A DNA stretch of 64,000 nucleotides from Nyssa sinensis (taxonomy: Eukaryota > Streptophyta > Magnoliopsida > Cornales > Nyssaceae). The DNA lies in NCBI GenBank assembly GCA_008638375.1, contig VIRR01000564.1, positions 186,001-250,000 of the forward strand, in the 5' to 3' direction. Made by a program: the position numbers and the translations under genes. A model generated the notes under the pieces. It saw nothing but the letters and a program-made list of their open reading frames with translations. It ran no database searches and was not told the origin of the DNA. Shown one piece after another: positions 34,661-46,113 of this stretch (position 1 is the stretch's first letter; each line of letters opens with the position of its first letter).

Positions 34661-36100
34661 TTGTGTATGCAGTTATGGGCCATGAATTGTACGGGGGTTA
34701 TTGATACTTCACAACTGCTAAAATGGAGTCGTTCAAGAATAAGTTTGAAGGCCGAAGATGTACAAAAAATAATCGATCATCTTAAAGCCAAGCAATCAGC
34801 TCCTAGCAGTTGTGAAGTCATACCCAGTTCTCTAGCTCCCAATGTAAGCTATTACTGTGACTTAAAAATACATTTAAATAATATTTCAATTACTTTTTTC
34901 ACAAATATAATATCATTTTCTAACACAAAATTGGATGAAACAATATTTATTTTACATCCCGAATAACGAGGATGAGGAACAAATAAATAAATGGATGAGG
35001 AGTGAAACAGAGGCAATAGATGGGTAAGCTGTTTCGTACTGCATCCCCAATCTATTAACAGAATCTCCTATTTTGTGTGATTTTTTTTCTTCGTGGATGT
35101 GCAGCGTAATGAAGAGAGATTATAATACTTTACTTGCTCGTGCCTCTAACTTGTCGCCATGGATTTCTGATACTGTAAGAAGCTTTAAACACTTGCTTAC
35201 ATTTTTCTAATAACTTAATGAGTACAATTTTGCTAATCAAATTTTATTTCTAGATTTGTAGATTATTTATGATTACACATGTTTTCTACAAGAGCATTTG
35301 CTCCATTGCTTTTACATAAGTTGTTTTGCAAGTGTAAGTTTTGCTTAAAAGTTGATTTCATATTCTTGTCTAGTCTATTTTTCATATAATCTTACTGTTT
35401 TTCATTTTATTGTTTGGAATTTTGTAGATAATTTAGAGGCAAATGGTTTTATAGTTTTAAATGGTATTGTTTCAAACCAAAAAAAGGTAATGGAAAAAAA
35501 TTCAATGTATTTGGTTTCATATTTTAATGAGATCTTAGTACAACATGAAATTAATTATGATATTTGAAAATGTCGGCAGATTTTTTTTCCCTATCTTGCA
35601 AAAGGTTATTGGATGTTGTTAGTAGTCGATGTAAATAAAGAACAACTTCTTTTGCTTGATCCTCTTTCCTCACATGGCAATGAAATAGAATCAAAACGTG
35701 TTGCAAGTACTATGAAACCAAGGCAAAATGTTATTTGATTGTATCTTTAGTCTTTACTTGTCAATTTTTTATTTTTTTGGTTGGTTTCTCGTCAATTTTC
35801 TTATCTTTGCTGATTTTATAAATGCCATGAAACCAGGGAAGGTGGATTAATAAAATGGTTGTACAAAATAAACTCCATCGTCCCGATGGGTTTAGGATTG
35901 AGGTTGTAAAGGAAATTCCAAGACAAAAAAATTGGTTTGCTTTCAAAGCTTTACCAATACTTTTAAGTATGAAATTTTTAAAATTTATTTATTCAATGGT
36001 ATTACCGCATGCAATGACGTTTGTGGGTTCTATGTAATGGCATATATGGTTTGATATTCATTTGGTTACGAGATTCCACATTTTGAAGAGGTATAATATA
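34661..36100 (+). pseudogene. Ulp1-like (C48) cysteine peptidase, decayed exons
   Basis: A series of exon-like pieces with splice-like borders: 34661-34842 (TGVIDTSQLLKWSRSR), 34966-35023, 35104-35175 (YNTLLARASNLSPWISDT), about 35578-35720 (GYWMLLVVDVNKEQLLLLDPL, resembling the His-containing strand region of Ulp1 but with Tyr in place of the usual His) and 36005-36070 (CNDVCGFYVMAYM, resembling the catalytic DCGxxV). Ulp1/SENP proteases cleave SUMO. Plant transposons often carry Ulp1-like domains, so this could be TE-derived or a true gene relic. Stops in the last piece show it is dead. Confidence 0.5.
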
Positions 36101-36144
36101 TTGGATTTCATTACTTAGTGTAAATTTGAATTTTTTATTCTTAT

Positions 36145-36591
36145 GTGCATAATGTGATCTTATTTTTAATTTTACAGAAATATATCAGAAAAAGGATATT
36201 TCTAGAATTGTCCAACCGCAGACTTCTTCCAACAAACCCTCCTCTTTCGGACTATAAGAAGATGTACGAGGAACGAAGTGTTGCACTTGAGAATTTGGCA
36301 CAAAAATATGAAGAAAATAGTGCTGTTGCAGATGAATGGATGACGAAGTACCAAAAGCTACAGCATGAGGCAGACACACTCCTTTCCTTGTTTCAAAGCT
36401 CGATGCTGGAACACAGCCCAGCAACTGTGACTCACAGCCCAATAGAAGCGAAAGGCTTAGTGTGTTGCAAAGACATCATTTACGAGTTTCAAAAGGATTC
36501 AAAGAAAAATTTGATCATTTTGAACGAGTGGTCGATTATTTTTTTTGCTGCTGATGTCAATGAAGTGGAATCTGATCTATGGTTCAGGTAA
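36145..36591 (+). pseudogene. Exon-like ORF downstream of Ulp1 piece, not recognised
   Basis: An open frame with a TTTTACAG acceptor before KYIRKRIFLELS. It contains a coiled-coil-like stretch (SDYKKMYEERSVALENLAQK, WMTKYQKLQHEADTLL). It may be the tail of the Ulp1-like gene: same strand, and a CAG/GTAAAA donor-like end at 36588. No family named. Confidence 0.35.
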
Positions 36592-36741
36592 AATGTGATT
36601 AATAAAATAATGATGATAATGATGTACCGGTGTTCGTTATTTATTTATTTTTTTCAGTTTTAATGTGCAATTGTAGCTAATTTTAGTCCATTTTCTGCTA
36701 TAAAACATATAGCCTGTTCCAATCTGTTTTCTCTCATGCAG

Positions 36742-37510
36742 AGAAGGTGCGAGGGTGATTGGGAGCTGTTTTCTCCCATGCATTGGTGACTCGTGGAGAT
36801 GTTGCACCATTGGTTACGCAGGCTGTTACCAAGATACACCAGTTGTTTGATCGAGCCAAGAAGTCTAAGAAGGGTTATTGCTTTTCATTGATGAAGCAGA
36901 TGCATTTCTGTTCGAGTAAGTCCCCATTATTCTGATCTCCAATGATATTCCATTTCACGGTATTCTATGGAAATATAGTTCTTGCCATATTGTGTCAATT
37001 TTTTTTTTCTCTGCTTTCTTTTTCCTTCTCTTCCCTCTTATTTTTTCTTTCAAAAATCAAAACTTGGCTCTCAGTGACCATATAGTCCAGCAATTTACCT
37101 TGATATGTTGCACCACTGGGTCCCCAGGCTATGTTGCCCAATATGAGTGAAGCTTAAAAGAGTGCACTCAATGCCCTTCTTTTCCCCATGGGTGACCAGT
37201 CCAAGGACACAGTCCTTCCTCTTGATTCAAGCTCCTGAAGACAAGCGCTTTACCCAGTGAAGACAAGCCTTCAAGCTGCTGAAGCGCTATTTGGTGGAGT
37301 ACATAGCCCGGGCTGGGGCAAGAGAATAAGGCTTGTTCTCACATCTCTTCTGGAAACAATAGCGGAAGATAGAAATCAAGGGCTTAACTGATGATATTTT
37401 GAGGGAAGCTGTAGCAAAGAGATGGATTTTCGGGAAGAGAGATAGCAAAGCTGAGAACTGTGTGCTGGATCCAAACAATCTAATGAAATCAATTTCATTC
37501 CCCAATGATA
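36742..37510 (+). pseudogene. ATAD3-type AAA ATPase fragment
   Basis: Two exon-like parts. 36775-36917 encodes RGDVAPLVTQAVTKIHQLF and, after a frameshift, LLFIDEADAFLFE, the Walker B region of ATAD3 (mitochondrial inner-membrane AAA ATPase), followed by a GTAAGT donor. 37140-37500 encodes MSEA, KSALNALLF, GDQSKD, FKLLKRYL, KIEIKGLTDDILREA and ENCVLDPN, the C-terminal half of ATAD3, with several stops and an internal deletion. The Walker A half is absent. The intron is kept, so this is a DNA-level copy, not a processed one. Confidence 0.75.
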
Positions 37511-37924
37511 AATATTGTCAAATGGAAGATTGGAAAAATATGTTATTGACATGATCGTCCATTTTAATTGATTATGTAAATCTTTTATTTTTTTTTTCTG
37601 AATTCAATGGTGAAGAAGGGTCGATATCTTATATATTCTTTCTTATTGTAGATTTGTGGTTGATCACTTTTTGAAACTATTACTTTGTCTTTAATTGTGG
37701 AACTGATGCGTGCGTTTAATTTTTGATGAACGGATGATGTTAAGAGATGGGAGCATGCTATAAATTTTGTTAAAAAAATAATGTTTTTTGTTTGGACAAA
37801 TATAAAGAGATCTAACTCTAAGTGGTTGATCAATTTTTGTAAGATTAATGTTACTTAAAAGTATTTTATTAAAATAATTAGGATATATTCGTGAATAACT
37901 AAATTATTTTTTAGAATTTTTTTG
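37511..37924. other. Featureless AT-rich DNA
   Basis: No coding signal or repeat structure seen. Confidence 0.4.
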
Positions 37925-38470
37925 GACCAAAATACAGGAGTTTGGCTTCGACAATAAACAAAAGCTCAAGAGATGCCCTCTCAATCCTTATGTATTGCTG
38001 ACTCCTCTCCACGTTTTATTTTCTTCCAAAGCTTGCCGATCAATTGCATTGCCACTACCACAGTCGGCAGCAACCACCAATGGCACCTCGATATCTATAT
38101 CTTTCACCTTCCTCCAATTCCAAATCAATACCGAATCAATTTTTACCCTCACACCTCTACTTTTTTTTTTCTGTCATTTTTTTGTCTCTTTCTGCTTCTC
38201 TTTTTTCCCCTTTATTGTTTCCCATCTTTATTTTTTACAATAATGTAAAACTACTTAAAAAATATGAACTCCGAGATGAGAGGAGAAAGAACCACTCCAT
38301 CCTAAACTCCACCCTCTCTCTTTCTTTTCTTCTAGTTTTTTATTGTTTTGTTAGAATTGAGTTTTAAGTGTTTCTTATTTTTGTTAATATGTAACAATGA
38401 CAGGTTTTACTTCTTAAAAATTAAATTTATTGGAATGGATGGAGTTGGAAATGAGTATGGGGGTTACATT
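37925..38470 (+). other. Third, shortened copy of the gene-like segment
   Basis: Shares GTTTGGCTTC, AGCTTGCCGAT, CACCTCGATAT and CGAATCAATTTTTAC phrases in order with 7748-8010 and 59188-59440. After a large internal deletion it also shares the AACTCCACCCTCTCTC and GTAACAATGACAGGTTTTAC parts that match 9225-9330. It is more divergent than copies A and B are from each other and is not embedded in the same neighbours, so it is an older, separate copy. Confidence 0.5.
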
Positions 38471-39670
38471 GTAACAGTGGGGATGCAGGGTAAAGGTGGG
38501 GGATGCAGTATAAAGTGGCTTCATGCAAAAATCAAAACTATCATATCTGTCACCAAAATCACTCTATTTTTCACCCATATTAGAACTAAATATAGGAAGT
38601 CCGAGGAATGGCAACGGGGCGGGTTTGGGGCGGGGTGACCCTTTCCCAACCCTGACCCCGTTTATATTTTCTTCTCCCGACCCCTCCCGCCCCGTTTAGA
38701 GGTCTACCCTGACTCGGACTTATTTATATTCCCCGACTTCACCCGCCCCTCCCCGAACCCCGTTATATATATATTTTTAAGTAAGTTAAAACTTTTATTT
38801 CAATAAATAAATAAATTTATTTTTTTAAAATAACTAATATAAAATATATATCTATATATATGTGTAATATAAAAACCTTAAAATTAATTTTATATAGTGT
38901 TATTTATTGGTAAATGTAATATATATATATAAATAAATAAATAAACTTAATATATAAACGGGACGGGATGACTATTCCCCCAACCCGCCCCGAACCCGAC
39001 GGGGTTTTAAAAGCCCTACCTCGACCCCCTGTATGAGCACCCCATACCCGCCCCATTAGGGGCGGGGCAAATTGCCATCCCTGTGAAGTCCCTTCAAAAA
39101 AAGTTCTGAAAAAACAATAAGGGGGATGTAGTACAAAATGCAATCACGTTTTTCAATGTCTTGAAAAAAGCAAAACCATCATGTCCGCCACCAAAATCAC
39201 TCTATGTTTTACCCACATTAGAACTAAATATAGAAAGTCCCTTTAAAAAAAATTCTAAAAAAACAATAAGGAGGATGCAATACAAAATGCATTAATGTTT
39301 CTCAATATCTTAGCCAAGCCAAAATCATCATGTCCGTCACCAAAATCACTTCATTTTTACCCGCATTTGAACGGAAGATAAGAACTTCCTAGAAAAAAAT
39401 GTTTGAAAACGTTACGGGGGATACAATGTAACGGTGGGGGATATAGTGTAAAGTGGCTTCATGCAACTCAAACTCTTGAAAAAAGCAAAACCATCATGTT
39501 CGTCACCAAAATCACTCTATGTTTCACCCACATTAGAACTAAGTATAGAAAGTCCCTTTAAAAAAAATTCTAAAAAAAATAATAAGGAAGATGCAGTACA
39601 AAGTGCATTCAAGTTTCTCAATATCTTGGCAAAGCCAAAACCATCATATCTGCCACCAAAATCACTGTCT
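38471..39670 (+). repeat. 150-bp tandem array (5 units) interrupted by a MITE
   Basis: The phrase CACCAAAATCACT recurs at 38551, 39188, 39338, 39504 and 39654. Spacings are 150, 166 and 150 bp, and about 158 bp for the first pair once the 479-bp MITE is removed. Each unit also carries TTAGAACTAA and AGTCCCTTTAAAAAAAATTC. Function unknown; not related to the 161-bp CACTA unit. Confidence 0.8.
38604..39082. mobile_element. GC-ended MITE-1 (AGGAATGGCAA termini)
   Basis: Ends AGGAATGGCAACGGGGCGGG and, inverted, AGGGATGGCAATTTGCCCCGCC, with an AT-rich centre. Flanks are AGGAAGTCCG and GTGAAGTCCC, an imperfect target duplication. The neighbouring array units (39229-39240, GAAAGTCCCTTT) show the empty site, which proves insertion. 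Termini and subterminal G+C-rich blocks match 50324-51258. A hAT or Mutator origin cannot be decided. Confidence 0.8.
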
Positions 39671-40987
39671 ATGCTTACTGTCTTTTTTACCATTCTGTCA
39701 AACCTATTAAATCCATCAGCTGCACCTTTCACCAATCCATTCCATCACGTTGCAGCCCTCCCTTTCTCACGCAAAAACCCTCTCTAGTTCTCCATTAATG
39801 CTTCCCTCATCTCTGCTTCTCTGCTTCTCAAACCCATAAAAAAAACATAAAATAGCCTTACTCTGCAACACCCCCTTCATCGTCTCTACAAACCACCTTC
39901 TTTTCTTGTCTTTCTTTCTCCATCTGCTCATGGCCTCGTGATGCATCATGGCACTGACCAACTATATTTCTTTCCATTCTTTTTCTATTATTATTATTAT
40001 TATTATTATCATTATTATTTCTTTCTTTCTCTCCTTGGTATACAATCAAGCATCTAGAAATTTCCAATTTACAATCAACCAGTACCTATGTAACCTACCT
40101 TTGGAAATATCTTTTTACATTACCCAATTGAGATAGTATGTTTAATCTCCAATTTTTTTTTGGTTGTCTCATATTTCAAGGATTTAAATAAAGTACTGGC
40201 TAAAGGCCTTTAATGTCCTTCCTGAGCTTTTGTTGGCCTAATTTAAATGATTTTTTTTCTCTGGGAACTTGTTCTCATGTGTTGGTGAAATTTTAAATCT
40301 TTGTATGTATATTTCTTAGTGCAATGCTCTGAAAGAGGCCACCAATGACGTAAAAGTTTTGACTACAGGGAAGCTAAGTTTGTTTTTGGGCATTTAGGTT
40401 CTTCTTTAGGTCTTATTATGTAGTGTGTAATTTGTAAATGCTTCAAATTCTTTGTGTTTTTGTAATTCACTTCACTCTTTAGCTCTACATAGGATAAAAA
40501 TAGACGGTGTAATATCCTTAAAGTTGGGTATCCAGTGGAAATAAGCCCTTTGATATGGTGCCAACAACTGCCATCAGTCTTAGAGTTCAACTCCCTTGTG
40601 TTGTGCATGTCTCTGTTTTGCCTGGTCAACAACTAGAGCACACCACATCACGACATTGATGGACACTACCATTTGACCTGAAAAGGAAAAATATTCTATT
40701 AATTCACCCAACATGTAGAAAATGTAGAACACACTTCCAATCTTGCAAAGGGGCATGCTGTGGTTGGTGATTGGCAAACCAGAAAATGTAAACTGTTCCC
40801 TTGATCATGGGAATTAATTATTCTTTCAGAACATCTATTGAGTGAAACTGACATTTAACCTAATCTTTTTTGTTTTGTTGCACTTATGATGGGTCTTGTA
40901 GCATGTGATAAAGTTGAGTACTTTGTCTGATTTCTTTGAATTATTGCACGAACAAAGCATTGAAACAAAATTTTTGTTCTGGTGCAG
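39671..40987. other. Non-coding DNA, no feature recognised
   Basis: Contains a CT-rich stretch and an (ATT)n microsatellite (about 39985-40020). No ORF with a plausible product on either strand. Confidence 0.4.
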
Positions 40988-41100
40988 TTTCAATGGAGTT
41001 CTATATGAGGAACGACTGCATTGGCGATCTTTCTTAGTTAAACTGGGAGCAGATAATCTCAAAGGGGTAAAAAATGATGAGCTTCTTGTTGCTTGCCACA
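40988..41100 (+). pseudogene. Possible internal exon of an unrecognised gene
   Basis: 113 bp between an acceptor-like TTCTGGTGCAG and a donor-like GCCACAA/GTATGT. One frame is open and protein-like (NGVLYEERLHWRSFLVKLG, DNLKGVKNDELLVACHK). G+C and composition differ from the AT-rich surroundings. I do not recognise the family and see no neighbouring exons, so it may be a gene fragment. Confidence 0.35.
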
Positions 41101-41714
41101 AGTATGTAACGTCTTTCCTCTGTTTTGAATGTCTTTAATATAGATGCTATAGGTATATTTTGTGGATAAATTATGCCCTTTTATTTTGGAATTTCTACTG
41201 TGAGAATCAGAGCATCAACGTGTCCTGCAAATTGCAATAGAAATTGTGATCATTACATTATTTTTAAAATCCTATGTTAATATATTACCTTTTTATTCTA
41301 AAATACGATATTTAGTTCTAATGATATTTTTATTTGCCAAATGTGGTATTCTTGTCTTCTGACAGTTGCTGTAATCGTTTTAGGGGGTACTGGGTAGGAA
41401 CTTTTAATTTGCTTTTGCCTTTTTTTATTTTTTTATTTTTAGATTACATAACATAGAAGATGAAGAATTTATCAATGTTGTTTAATATTATTTTCAATGA
41501 TTTTGTTTTTTAGACCTTCAACAAAAAATCATTTCAGGATTTTAAAAAATGCTCTCATCTTATTTTCTGATAATCTTATTCTTGGCTTTGTTTTTATCAC
41601 TTAGAAGAAGAAAAAAAGAAAGAAGAAGAATCAGGATTATTAAAATCTCCTCATATATTTTGGTAGTAATTCTTTTTTAACTTTCATAATGCTATGGAAT
41701 TTGAAACCAATATT

Positions 41715-41745
<31 letters not shown>

Positions 41746-42458
41746 TTGGTATGGCTTCCAAGAACTTTGTGAAAATTTTTATTGCCTATGTAGATCCACC
41801 TTAAAAGACTTCATTTCAATAACATTGGAGATTGGTGCATGTGATTTTTGAAGAACAAAGGAAGTGTGTTCCAATTTGATGGTGTTGCCTCTTTTTTTGC
41901 TTTTAAGACAAAATGAGACTTCCATTTTTCAACTGTTTTGCAGTTTTTGAAAATTAGGCAATAATTCTTATATGGGTTGCACCTCCTCTAGCATTTCTTC
42001 TATTGTGGAGAAAACTTGGGTAAATAATGGAATACTGAAAGAAATTTGGAATCTTAATAGTTAATGTCATGTTGACCTTCCAAAAAATGTGCAAGCTCAA
42101 CAAGATTAAACTGAAAATAGTTATTTGGTGTAGGGTGTTGACACTTGCTTTCAGGGATCACATTTAGTGGAAACTAGCCGCTTCAAATTATTATTATTTT
42201 TTGAATTTCCTTCCTTCTTTGACCTTTTTATATCTGCTAAACTGATATAGTTTTATCACTCTCTTTATCCCTCTAAGGGGAGATGGCCAAATTTTGATGT
42301 TTCTGGCTATGCTACTAACTTGTTGATTTCTAATTTTGTTGCTTGAGCTTTTCTTAAGACATAGTTGACCTTTTAGGATTTTCATCTAGTTCATTGATTA
42401 TGATTATTAGCAGCCCCTAATCCTATTTGAAGTGTGAAAGCTACATATGGTCTGGGTT
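41101..42458. other. Non-coding DNA with a G21 run
   Basis: Nothing gene-like. A run of 21 Gs at 41725-41745 follows a T run; such homopolymers are error-prone in sequencing. Confidence 0.5.
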
Positions 42459-42549
42459 CATGTTCTCACTTTGCCTCAATTGGGACTAGAACCCTCAACC
42501 TTTTCTTTGGGAGGTGGTGAAGATACCACTTAAGCCAACCCCTGGTGTT
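42459..42549 (-). mobile_element. Short tRNA-like SINE relic
   Basis: On the minus strand box A-like GGCTTAAGTGGTATC and box B-like GGGTTCTAGTCCC, spaced as in tRNA-derived SINEs. It is flanked by imperfect direct repeats GCTACATATGGTCTGGGTT (42440-42458) and GCTGCATATGATCTAGTTT (42550-42568), 15 of 19 identical, a likely old target duplication. Too short for a complete SINE. Confidence 0.55.
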
Positions 42550-42734
42550 GCTGCATATGATCTAGTTTTTTGGTAGCTCTTTCTTTAGTTATAGCTCATT
42601 GACTGTTTGAAGCTTTCCTCTAATGGCATTGCTACAGTACCATGTGCATAGAGTTGTAAAGTGCAAAGTGAAATTACATTTACTCCTTCTCTTTTGGGGA
42701 TAAAATACCATTTTTTAACATTTTTCCTACTCTT

Positions 42735-42786
<52 letters not shown>
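42735..42786. repeat. (CT)n(TA)n microsatellite
   Basis: CT dinucleotides followed by TA dinucleotides. The open frame over it is an artefact. Confidence 0.9.
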
Positions 42787-42789
<3 letters not shown>

Positions 42790-42916
42790 ACATCTTTTGT
42801 GGGTCTGCTAGGTGCATTTTTAATGATATTGAATGTTTTATTTTGGTATTTCCTTAGTTGGAGAAAACTATACTCGCCTTCCTCTTTTAATTTTTCTTCT
42901 TTGTTTCACAATGCAA

Positions 42917-43363
42917 CGGAACACAACTCAATAAAACCTTCTCGTAATTATTTGGGTCGGTATCTAAATCTTGCTTTGGCATTCCGCTTTGTTTGAGGAT
43001 ATAACTTTGCATTAGAATCTACCAAAGTGGTGATTCTAACAATGTATTGATTACAAAAGTATCACCACTCGATAGACTCTAATATGTTTTTCTTTATACA
43101 TTCTCTGTTCTATTAATTCTACAAGCTTCAATTTTAGTATTTAAATCAGGATTGGCTGTTGTGTGTGTGTGTGTTTTTTTTTACCTAAAACGGGCATAGA
43201 ACGCAACTCAATAAAACCTTCTAATTATTTGTCTAGGTATCTTAATCTTGCTTTGACATCAGCTCTGTTTGGGGCTATAACTTTGCAATAAAATCTACCA
43301 AAGTGTTGATTCTAACAATGTATTGATTGCAAAAGTATCCACCACTTGATAGACTCTAATATG
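42917..43363 (+). repeat. Local ~170-bp duplication at the truncated end of the Athila part
   Basis: 42917-43087 and 43198-43363 share CAACTCAATAAAACCTTCT, ATCTTGCTTTG, AATCTACCAAAGTG and TATTGATT(A/G)CAAAAGTATC through GACTCTAATATG. The second copy ends exactly at the Athila junction (43364). Confidence 0.8.
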
Positions 43364-43752
43364 TGGTCAGAGGTGTCCTCAAATGTGAGACTTGAGAGAT
43401 GGTTAGCCACTACGTTCTCTACTCCTTTCTTGTCCTTGATGGGGATGTCAAATTCCTGCAAAAATAAAATCTACCGTATTAGTCGCTCCTTAGCATCCTT
43501 CTTTGTGAGAAGGTAATTCAGGGCTGCATGATCTGTAAAAATAAGAATAGGAGAGCCAATGAAATAAACACGAAACTTATCCAAAACAAATACTACAGCT
43601 AGCAATTCTTTTTCAGTAGTAGAGTAATTCATCTGAGTACTATTTAAAGTTCTACTAGCATAGTAAATGACAAAGGGCTTCCCCTTCCTTCGCTGTCCAA
43701 GAACAGCACCTAAAGCATAACCACTGGCATCACACATAATCTCAAAAGGCAA
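43364..43752 (-). pseudogene. Athila RNase H domain, truncated
   Basis: MCDASGYALGAVLGQ, then YASRTLN, NYSTTEKELLAVVF and FTDHAALNYLL are the Ty3/gypsy RNase H landmarks with acidic residues in place. A stop at 43470 breaks the frame, after which EFDIPIKDKKGVENVVANHLS continues to the truncation at 43364, where integrase would follow. Confidence 0.85.
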
Positions 43753-44928
43753 AGTCTAATCAGGTGGTTGCATTATGGGTGCTGAAGTAATCTTGCCAAT
43801 TACCGTCTTAAGGGCCTCTTAACACGCTTGTGTCCACTCAAATGGGGCATCTTTAGCTAGGAGGTCACATAGTGGTCTAGATATGGTTGAAAAATTTTGT
43901 ATGAACCTCTTATAAAAGCCTGTATGACCAAGAAATGATCTCACATCCTTTACTGTCCTAGGTGTAGGAAATTTAGAGATTAATTCAATCTTAGATTGAT
44001 CGACCTCTATCCCCCTAGAAAAAATAATATGCCCTAAGATAATACCTGAAGGTACCATAAAGTGACATTTTTCCAATTCAAAACCAAGTCATTCTCCTTA
44101 CAACGAGTCAACACTCTCTCTAAATTCAATAGGCATGCATCAAACGAAGATCCAAAAAACAGTCACGTCATCCATAAAAACTTCCATGCAATTTTCAACC
44201 ATATCACTAAAAATACTTATCATGAAACGTTGAAAAGTAGCAGGTGCATTACACAATCCAAATGGCATTCTACGAAAAGCATAAGTACCAAAAGGACAAG
44301 TGAAAGTGGTTTTATCCTGGTCTTTTAAAGCAATTTCAATTTGATAATGACCAGAATAACTATCTAATAAACAATAAAAAGGATGACCAGCCACACGCTC
44401 AAGAATTTGATCAATAAAAGGGAGAGGAAAATGGTCTTTTCGGGTGGCAGCATTCAATTTTCTATAATCAATGCACATCCGCCACCCAGTCACAAGTTTT
44501 GTAGGGACTAACTCTCCTAGATCATTTGTCACCACAGTAACACTTGACTTTTTAGGGACAACCTGTGTAGGACTAACCCATTTACTATCAGCAATAGGAT
44601 ATATGATTTCTGCATCTAATAGTTTGAACACTTCATTTTTCACCACTTCTTTCATAGTGGGATTAAGCCTACGCTGGAGGTCTCTACGAGGGCTAGTTCC
44701 TTCCTTCAAATTGATTTTATGAGAACAAACCAGGGGACTAACACCTTTTATATCAGCAATGCTCCAACCTATGCCTGACCTATGCTTACTTAGGGTCTGA
44801 ATTAATTTCTTACCTTGAGACTCAGACAATTCAAATGAGATAATAACAGAAAAAGTATCACCTGGACCAAGGAAGGCATGCTTTAAACCCTTGGGCAAAT
44901 GCTTCAATTCAACTTTTGGTACTTCCAC
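43753..44928 (-). pseudogene. Athila reverse transcriptase, frameshifted
   Basis: The open part 44140-44928 carries IADIKGVSPLVCSH, RRLNPTMKEVV, KWVSPTQVVPKK, WRMCIDYRKLNAATRKDHFPLPF, LDSYSGHYQI, FRRMPFGLCNAPATFQR and the active-site block VFMDDVTVF. These phrases are those of the plant Athila lineage. Frame is lost at about 44145 and resumes in 44076-43819 (EKCHFMV, SFLGHTGFYKRFI). Non-functional. Confidence 0.9.
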
Positions 44929-44940
44929 ACTTGAAGGAAT

Positions 44941-46113
44941 CTACTCTTCACTTTTTTTAGGCAACTCCTCAAACTTCGGTTGCCATGCCCATGCTACATA
45001 ATCCTGAGTTCTGTAAAAAATAGCACAAATATCAACCACATTAGATGGATCAGTAATATAATCAAACTCAGAATTAACAAGAAAATGCTTAAGGGGATCA
45101 AAATCATGAGTGGTAGGAACTCTCCTATCCATAGGTGAATCAATCATGTACGTCTGGTGGCACTCGTTTTCCTCTTCTAGCTGTTTGGCAATATGGAATA
45201 TATTCACCTTGAGAGTCATGTTTCCAAAAAACAGATTCATGAGCCCATTCCTGCAATTAATAAGAGTATTAGCAGTGGCAAGGAAAGGCCTACCTAAAAT
45301 CAAAGGAATTTTTGAAATAGAGTCAACAATAGAGCTACTGTCAAGGATAATGAAATCAACAGGATAATAAAATTTAACAATTTGAATCAGAACATCCTCT
45401 ATCACACCCTGTGGCCCTCTGACCGAACGGTCAGCCAATTGTAATACCACAGAAGTTGGTTTGATTTCTCCCAACCCCATCTGCAAATAAATAGAATAAG
45501 GTATTAAATTCACACTAGCTCCTAAATCAAGCAAAATTTGCCCAAACTCATGATTTCCAATGCTGCAGGCAATGGTTGGATAACTAGGATCCTTGTACTT
45601 TGGAGGAATCATATGCTCCATTAGAGTACTAACTTGCTCTGTCAGGAACGCTGTCTTCTTCACAAAATACTTCCTCTTAACTGTACACAAATCTTTAAGA
45701 ATTTTTACATAAGTAGGAACTTGTTTAATTACATGCAAAAAAGGAAGATTGATTTTTACGTAGCCGAAATTCTCTAATATTTCATTGTTAGGATCCAAAG
45801 TTCGCTTGCTTGGTTTTAAAACTTGTGGGAATGGTACCTTAACATGGCTCTTTGTCACCTCTGGGTCCTTGAGCAGCTCGGCATTACTACCATCTTGATT
45901 CTTTTTCACATCTCCCGATTTGTCCATTGTTGGGATGTGTAATGACTTACCATTTCGAGTCACAATGGCGTTCGCGTCCTTCAAATTCTCTTGCGACATG
46001 TGTTGACCATGGGGTGTGGACTGAGCTTGGGAAAGGAATCTACCTCGCTCATTCACACTCAAAGAGCTCATCAATTTGGACACTTGGCTCTTTATCTCCT
46101 TGTTTTCTTCCAC
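44941..46113 (-). pseudogene. Athila gag tail and aspartic protease
   Basis: 390 open codons. The first ~110 are a polar linker also present in copy A; then LPFLHVIKQVPTYVKILKDL and the protease (ILLDLGASVNLIPYSIY, VLQLADRSVRGP, PLILGRPFLATANTLINC). The active site is DLGAS, with the usual Athila order. The frame ends at 44941, just before the RT piece begins at 44928, with a stop between. Confidence 0.85.

Noticed and set aside
40363..40777. Minus-strand ORFs of 65-89 residues
   Set aside because: No motif, no splice context, typical chance length for this composition.
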